Below are positions 5,630 through 9,608 of a DNA stretch of 9,608 nucleotides, one piece after another. The stretch lies in NCBI GenBank assembly GCA_937901285.1, contig CALCHI010000096.1, forward strand, positions 1 to 9,608, given 5' to 3'. The number at the start of each line of letters is the position of its first letter. Positions within the stretch are counted from its first letter, which is position 1. A model generated the notes under the pieces. It ran no database searches. It saw nothing but the letters and a program-made list of their open reading frames with translations, and was not told the DNA's origin. The translations under genes and the position numbers were made by a program. This stretch comes from UBA8437 sp003445035. Its GTDB lineage: Bacteria; Planctomycetota; Planctomycetia; Planctomycetales; Planctomycetaceae.

Positions 5630-8035
5630 GTGAACTCGGTGAAACTCCTGGTGATGGTGTGCGCCGCCACCTCGCCGGCGAAAGCCCAGTCTCCGACGGT
5701 CGAGCAGATCCGGTTCTTCGAGACCAGGATCCGGCCGTTGTTGGTCGTGAGATGCCTGGGATGCCACGGTGACAGGAAGCAGTCGGCCGGACTGCGGCTG
5801 GATTCCCGCAAAGCCATGTTGCGGGGTGGCGAATCAGGAGCGGTGGTTGTTCCTGGCAAGCCGGCCGCGAGCCTGCTGATCCATGCCGTCCGCCAGGCGG
5901 ATGACGATCTCCGGATGCCCAAGAACGGCCGGCTCACAAAGCGACAGGTCGAGGCGCTGGTCGGATGGATTCGGATGGGGGCCCCGTTTCCTTCGGCCAT
6001 CGGCAACCGCAGTCGCGACCCGAACCACTGGGCATTTCAGCCGCCGGTGAGCCGTCCCGTACCGTCTGTCGCCCGTGGCGAGTGGCCGCAAGCGACACTC
6101 GACCATTTCATCCTCGCAAAACTCGAAGCCGTGGGGTTGTCTCCTGCGGTTCGAGCCGACAGGCGTACGCTGATTCGCCGGGTCACCTTCGACCTGGTCG
6201 GTCTGCCTCCGACACCCGACGAGGTGGCCGCGTTCCTGGACGACGAATCTCCGGAGGCGTTGAGTCGGGTTGTCGATCGGCTGCTGGCTTCGCCTCGATA
6301 CGGGCAACGCTGGGGACGGCACTGGCTCGACGTGGCCCGCTACGCGGATTCGAACGGTTTCGATGAGAACGTTGCGCACGGTAATGCATGGAGGTACCGG
6401 GACTACGTGGTCTCGGCGTTCAATCGAGACAAGTCGTTCGACCGGTTCCTGACCGAACAGTTGGCCGGTGACCTGCTGCCGTTTCAGGGTGAGGCCCAGC
6501 AGCATGACCAGTTGACCGCCACGGGCTTTCTCAGCATCGGTCCGAAGGTGCTTGCGGAGACCGACGAGGCGAAGATGCGGATGGACATCATCGACGAGCA
6601 ACTCGACACCACCGGTCGGGCGTTCCTGGGGCTGACGCTGGGGTGTGCACGTTGTCACGACCACAAGTTCGACCCGATTGCCGCGGCGGACTACTACGGG
6701 CTGGCGGGCATCTTCAAGAGCACGCTGACCATGCGGAAGTACAACAAGGTGGCCGAGTGGCACGAGCACCTGTTGCCGTCGGCCGAAGCGACCGCGATGA
6801 AGGTCGTTTTCGATGCGAAAGTCGCCGAGAAGAAGACGGGGATTGCCGATTTCACCGCAGCCGCCGACAGGCTGGTCCGGAAGAAGCTGGCCAACCAGCC
6901 CGATTCGAAGCCGCCGGAGAAACTGGAGACGCTGTATCCGGCTGAGACCAAGGCGAAGTTGAAGAAACTGCGGGACGAACTGGCCGCGTTCCAGAAGGCC
7001 GGGCCGAAGCTGCCGGCGGCGATGGGCGTTACCGAAGACAAGGTGGTCGACATCGCGGTTCATCTCCGCGGCGATCCACTCAACCTCGGCGATGTGGTTC
7101 CGCGACACACGCCACCGGTGCTCGGTGGTCCCCGTCAGCCGCGGTTCTCCAAGAAGCAAAGTGGCCGGCGGGAACTGGCGGCCTGGATGGTCGATTCCCG
7201 GCATCCGTTGACCGCACGCGTCTTCGTCAACCGGGCCTGGCGATGGCACTTCGGTCGCGGCCTGGTCCGGACCACCGACAACTTCGGGTTGCTGGGCGAG
7301 AAGCCCACTCATCCCGAACTGCTCGACTGGCTGGCCCGACGGTTCGTCGCCGACGGCTGGTCGATCAAGACGTTGCATCGGCGAATCGTGCTGTCGAGCA
7401 CCTACCAGCAGGCAGCGGTGGCCTCGGCTGAAACGTTGCAGCTCGATCCGGAGAATCGCCTGTTCAGTCGAGGTGCCGTACGGCGACTCGAAGCCGAAAC
7501 CGTCCGGGATGCCCTGCTGGCTGTCGGAGGGCAACTGGATGAGACGATGAAGGGGTCCCTGCTGAAGCTCAAGAACCGTGCCTACTTCTTCGATCACACC
7601 TCCAAGGATCTGACGACCTACGAGAGTCGCCGGCGATCGCTGTACCTGCCGGTGGTGCGAAACAACGTCTTTGAACTTTTTCAGCTGCTGGATTTTCCCG
7701 ACCCGGCCGTGTCTACCGGCGATCGGGCGACCACCGTCGTCGCCTCGCAGGCGTTGTTGATGCTCAACAGCGAATTCGTGATGCAGGCGGCCGCCGGACT
7801 GGCCGACCGACTGTTTCTTCTGCCGGGGGACGAACAGCAACGGCTCGTGAGGTTGTACCTGATGGCATTCGGTCGCGAACCGACAGCCGAGGAACAGCGG
7901 GCCGACAGGAAATTCCTGGCCAGCCTGGCGAAGTCTCCGGCCGCCGGAGCAGCGGACCGGAAACGCGTTCGAGACAAGTGGACCACGCTCTGTCATGTCG
8001 TGCTGGCCGCCAACGAGTTCATTTACCTGAGATAA
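5630..8035 (+). CDS. PSD1 protein: planctomycete cytochrome c (PSCyt1) + DUF1549 + DUF1553
   Basis: An 801-residue exported protein of the planctomycete-specific PSD1 group. From GTG 5630 it begins with MNSVKLLVMVCAATSPAKA, a compact Sec signal with an AKA cleavage site. In order: PSCyt1 (about 25-120) with haem motif CLGCH (42-46) and a likely Met ligand in RMPKNG (96); PSCyt2/DUF1549 (about 150-360) with RRVTFDLVGLPPTPDEV, then RWGRHWLDVARYADSNGF and a second CxxCH, CARCH (339-343); a charged, probably helical linker (about 390-460); and DUF1553 (about 510-770) with HPLTARVFVNRAWRWHFGRG. It lacks the LamG-type inserts that make many relatives about 1000 residues, so it is the compact subtype. 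Location: periplasm. Function is not established for the family; the haem motifs suggest electron transfer. It is followed 24 bases later by DUF1501, its usual partner. ATG 5567 is the alternative start. Confidence 0.93.
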   Translation: MNSVKLLVMVCAATSPAKAQSPTVEQIRFFETRIRPLLVVRCLGCHGDRKQSAGLRLDSRKAMLRGGESGAVVVPGKPAASLLIHAVRQADDDLRMPKNGRLTKRQVEALVGWIRMGAPFPSAIGNRSRDPNHWAFQPPVSRPVPSVARGEWPQATLDHFILAKLEAVGLSPAVRADRRTLIRRVTFDLVGLPPTPDEVAAFLDDESPEALSRVVDRLLASPRYGQRWGRHWLDVARYADSNGFDENVAHGNAWRYRDYVVSAFNRDKSFDRFLTEQLAGDLLPFQGEAQQHDQLTATGFLSIGPKVLAETDEAKMRMDIIDEQLDTTGRAFLGLTLGCARCHDHKFDPIAAADYYGLAGIFKSTLTMRKYNKVAEWHEHLLPSAEATAMKVVFDAKVAEKKTGIADFTAAADRLVRKKLANQPDSKPPEKLETLYPAETKAKLKKLRDELAAFQKAGPKLPAAMGVTEDKVVDIAVHLRGDPLNLGDVVPRHTPPVLGGPRQPRFSKKQSGRRELAAWMVDSRHPLTARVFVNRAWRWHFGRGLVRTTDNFGLLGEKPTHPELLDWLARRFVADGWSIKTLHRRIVLSSTYQQAAVASAETLQLDPENRLFSRGAVRRLEAETVRDALLAVGGQLDETMKGSLLKLKNRAYFFDHTSKDLTTYESRRRSLYLPVVRNNVFELFQLLDFPDPAVSTGDRATTVVASQALLMLNSEFVMQAAAGLADRLFLLPGDEQQRLVRLYLMAFGREPTAEEQRADRKFLASLAKSPAAGAADRKRVRDKWTTLCHVVLAANEFIYLR

Positions 8036-8059
8036 GACCATCTCGCCTGCAGGCACCGG

Positions 8060-9493
8060 ATGACTTCACCGATGACAGTAAGCCAGATCACCCAGCCGAT
8101 TTCTCGTCGTGCGTTGCTGCAGCGATCGGCGGTGGGTTTCGGTTCGCTGGCCCTGGCCTCGATGCTGGCAGGCGAGTCGCCGGCCAGCGGATCGGGCAAT
8201 CCCCTGGCTGCCCGCTTGCCGCTTGTCCCGGCTCGCGCGAAGCGAATCATCTTCCTGTTGATGTCGGGAGGGCCGTCGCAGGTGGACACGTTCGATCACA
8301 AGCCATTGCTGGATCGTGATCACGGCAAGCCGCTGCCCTTTGCCAAGCCACGGGTGCAGTTCAACGCCACCAAGAACCTGCTGCGGTCTCCCTGGAAGTT
8401 CCGTCAGCACGGCGAGAGCGGATTGTGGGTCAGTGAATTGTTCCCGCGACTTGCCGAACGGGTCGACGACCTCTGCATGGTGCATTCGGTCTACGGCACC
8501 AACCCCGCACACGGCGGGGCGATGATGAAGCTGCACACCGGCAGCGACAACTTCATTCGTCCGAGTATCGGGTCGTGGGTGAGTTACGGGCTGGGCACCG
8601 AGAACACGAATCTTCCGGCGTTCGTGACCATCTGTCCGACGCTGGCATTCGGTGGAGTCAACAACTGGAGTTCCTCGTTCCTGCCCGCGGCCCACAACGG
8701 CACGGCCCTGGGAGATGCCAGTGTTCCGTCGGTCAAGGCTCGGGTGAAGTTCATCAAGAACTCGAAGCTGCCCCGCGAGATCCAACGACTGCAACTGGAT
8801 CGCCTGATGGCGATGAATCGCCGGCACCTCGAACGCTCCGGGGCCGACGCGTCTCTGGAAGCTCGGATCAACTCGTTTGAACTGGCGTTTCGTATGCAGT
8901 CGGAGATCCCCCAGGTCGAGGATCTCTCGGGAGAAACGGCCGCGACCCAAAAACTCTACGGGATGGACGAACCGGTGACCGCCAACTTTGGACGCATGTG
9001 CCTGCTGGCTCGTCGTTTCGCCGAAGCGGGTGTGCGGTTCATCCAGGTCACGCACAACGACGACAAGGTGCAGTGGGACCAGCATTCCAATCTCAAACGC
9101 GATCACGATAAGAACGCCCGTGAAGTGGACCTGCCGATCGCCGGACTGTTGGCCGATCTCAAGCAGCGCGGGATGCTCGAAGACACGCTGATCTGGTGGG
9201 GCAGCGAATTCGGTCGCACGCCCACCGCCGAAACCGGGGACGGCCGTGACCACAACCCGGAAGGCTTCACGATGTGGCTGGCCGGTGGCGGCGTGAAGGG
9301 CGGGTTCCGCTACGGCGAGACCGATGACTACGGCTACTACGCCGCGGTGGACAAGGTCCACATCCACGACTTCCACGCGACACTGCTGCACGCCCTGGGG
9401 CTGGACCACGAACAACTGACCTATCGGCATGCGGGACGCGACTTTCGTCTCACCGATGTCGAAGGCAACGTCGTTCACGACGTGTTTGCCTGA
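8060..9493 (+). CDS. DUF1501 protein with twin-arginine signal (alkaline phosphatase/sulfatase-like fold family)
   Basis: A 477-residue DUF1501 protein of near-typical length, the habitual downstream partner of PSD1 proteins in planctomycetes. The N-terminus has a twin-arginine signal: S15-R16-R17-A-L-L, then a hydrophobic stretch (GFGSLALASMLAG), implying export folded, perhaps with bound metal. Family signatures follow: IIFLLMSGGPSQVDTFD (63-79), VHSVYGTNPAHGG (141-153), WDQHSNL (339-345), WWGSEFGRTP (379-388), GRDHNP (395-400) and the His-rich HIHDFHATLLHALGLDH (434-450). DUF1501 is related to the alkaline phosphatase/sulfatase superfamily, and the conserved Asp/His residues may bind metal, but no activity is established. 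ATG 8060 has a weak AGG 6 bases upstream; ATG 8075 also keeps the signal intact. The 24-base gap after PSD1 indicates one transcript. Confidence 0.93.
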   Translation: MTSPMTVSQITQPISRRALLQRSAVGFGSLALASMLAGESPASGSGNPLAARLPLVPARAKRIIFLLMSGGPSQVDTFDHKPLLDRDHGKPLPFAKPRVQFNATKNLLRSPWKFRQHGESGLWVSELFPRLAERVDDLCMVHSVYGTNPAHGGAMMKLHTGSDNFIRPSIGSWVSYGLGTENTNLPAFVTICPTLAFGGVNNWSSSFLPAAHNGTALGDASVPSVKARVKFIKNSKLPREIQRLQLDRLMAMNRRHLERSGADASLEARINSFELAFRMQSEIPQVEDLSGETAATQKLYGMDEPVTANFGRMCLLARRFAEAGVRFIQVTHNDDKVQWDQHSNLKRDHDKNAREVDLPIAGLLADLKQRGMLEDTLIWWGSEFGRTPTAETGDGRDHNPEGFTMWLAGGGVKGGFRYGETDDYGYYAAVDKVHIHDFHATLLHALGLDHEQLTYRHAGRDFRLTDVEGNVVHDVFA

Positions 9494-9505
9494 ACGGGTC
9501 TGCGG

Positions 9506-9608
9506 CTAGTCCGGTTTTCGTTCAATCCGGTACAGGTGGTGATCCGTCCGCAGATAGATCGCCTTACCGGAGACCGCGGGTGAGGCCATGATGCGGCCGT
9601 CGAGCTTG
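9506..9608 (-). CDS. PQQ-type beta-propeller repeat protein, C-terminal end only
   Basis: A minus-strand frame runs open from the right edge to TAG at 9506-9508, giving 33 residues. It contains the pattern ASPAVSGKAIYLRTDHHLYRI, which fits the last blade of a PQQ-like (pyrroloquinoline quinone enzyme/BamB type) beta-propeller: small-Ser-Pro-Ala-Val followed by an I-Y-L-R-T-D strand. It ends in a short basic-acidic RKPD tail. Such proteins are abundant and usually exported in planctomycetes. The start, signal and whole body lie outside the window, so enzyme activity cannot be judged. The gene is tail to tail with DUF1501, 12 bases between stops, and belongs to a separate transcript. Confidence 0.72.
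   Translation of the reverse strand, partial: KLDGRIMASPAVSGKAIYLRTDHHLYRIERKPD

Noticed and set aside
5834..8056. Minus-strand open frame of 740 codons opposite PSD1
   Set aside because: Antisense shadow of a gene with two CxxCH motifs and DUF1549/DUF1553 signatures; composition is typical of high-GC mirror frames.
8066..9478. Minus-strand open frame of 470 codons opposite DUF1501
   Set aside because: It mirrors almost the exact extent of the DUF1501 gene and has no recognisable motif, signal or plausible start context.
1..9608. Search for CRISPR repeats, transposase or integrase genes, tRNA/rRNA, or anti-phage or biosynthetic clusters
   Set aside because: No spaced direct repeats, mobile-element ends or matching protein motifs were seen; gene content and base composition look uniform and chromosomal.

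Overview
The window looks like high-GC chromosomal DNA from a planctomycete (Planctomycetota, probably a Pirellulales/Planctomycetales-type genome). The basis is gene content: a PSCyt1-DUF1549-DUF1553 (PSD1) protein followed directly by a DUF1501 protein, a PVC-type 'membrane-bound dehydrogenase' propeller protein (Piru_Ver_Nterm type) with HEAT-like repeats, a di-heme cytochrome c peroxidase-like protein and a PQQ-type propeller. This set is characteristic of planctomycetes and some Verrucomicrobia. I cannot name a species.

Layout. Left half, minus strand (read right to left): an ACS-type MFS transporter (5430 to 4102), then after 8 bases a di-heme cytochrome c peroxidase/MauG-like lipoprotein (4093 to 3011), then after 171 bases a large secreted PVC dehydrogenase-like protein. 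That last gene starts at 2839 and runs off the left edge still open; 946 codons are visible. Right half, plus strand: the PSD1 cytochrome (5630-8035) and the DUF1501 protein (8060-9493), 24 bases apart and surely co-transcribed. At the right edge, the last 33 residues of a PQQ-propeller protein lie on the minus strand, tail to tail with DUF1501 and only 12 bases away. The two gene sets diverge from a 199-base region (5431-5629) that must hold both promoters. No gap exceeds 300 bases. I see no tRNA, rRNA, CRISPR array, insertion sequence or attachment site.

How the genes may work together. Apart from the transporter, every readable N-terminus carries an export signal: Sec for PSD1 and the PVC protein, a lipobox for the peroxidase, and twin-arginine for DUF1501. 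The window therefore encodes a periplasmic redox/hydrolytic set beside one inner-membrane organic-anion-type carrier. A plausible but unproven reading is a module that oxidises or trims a sugar- or polymer-derived substrate in the periplasm, passes electrons through c-type haems and imports the product. The families are known; their substrates and the roles of PSD1/DUF1501 are not established. I found no clear sign of an entirely new system; the most interesting points are the gene combination, the beta-galactosidase-like jelly-roll at the front of the PVC protein, and the His-Glu tail of the transporter.
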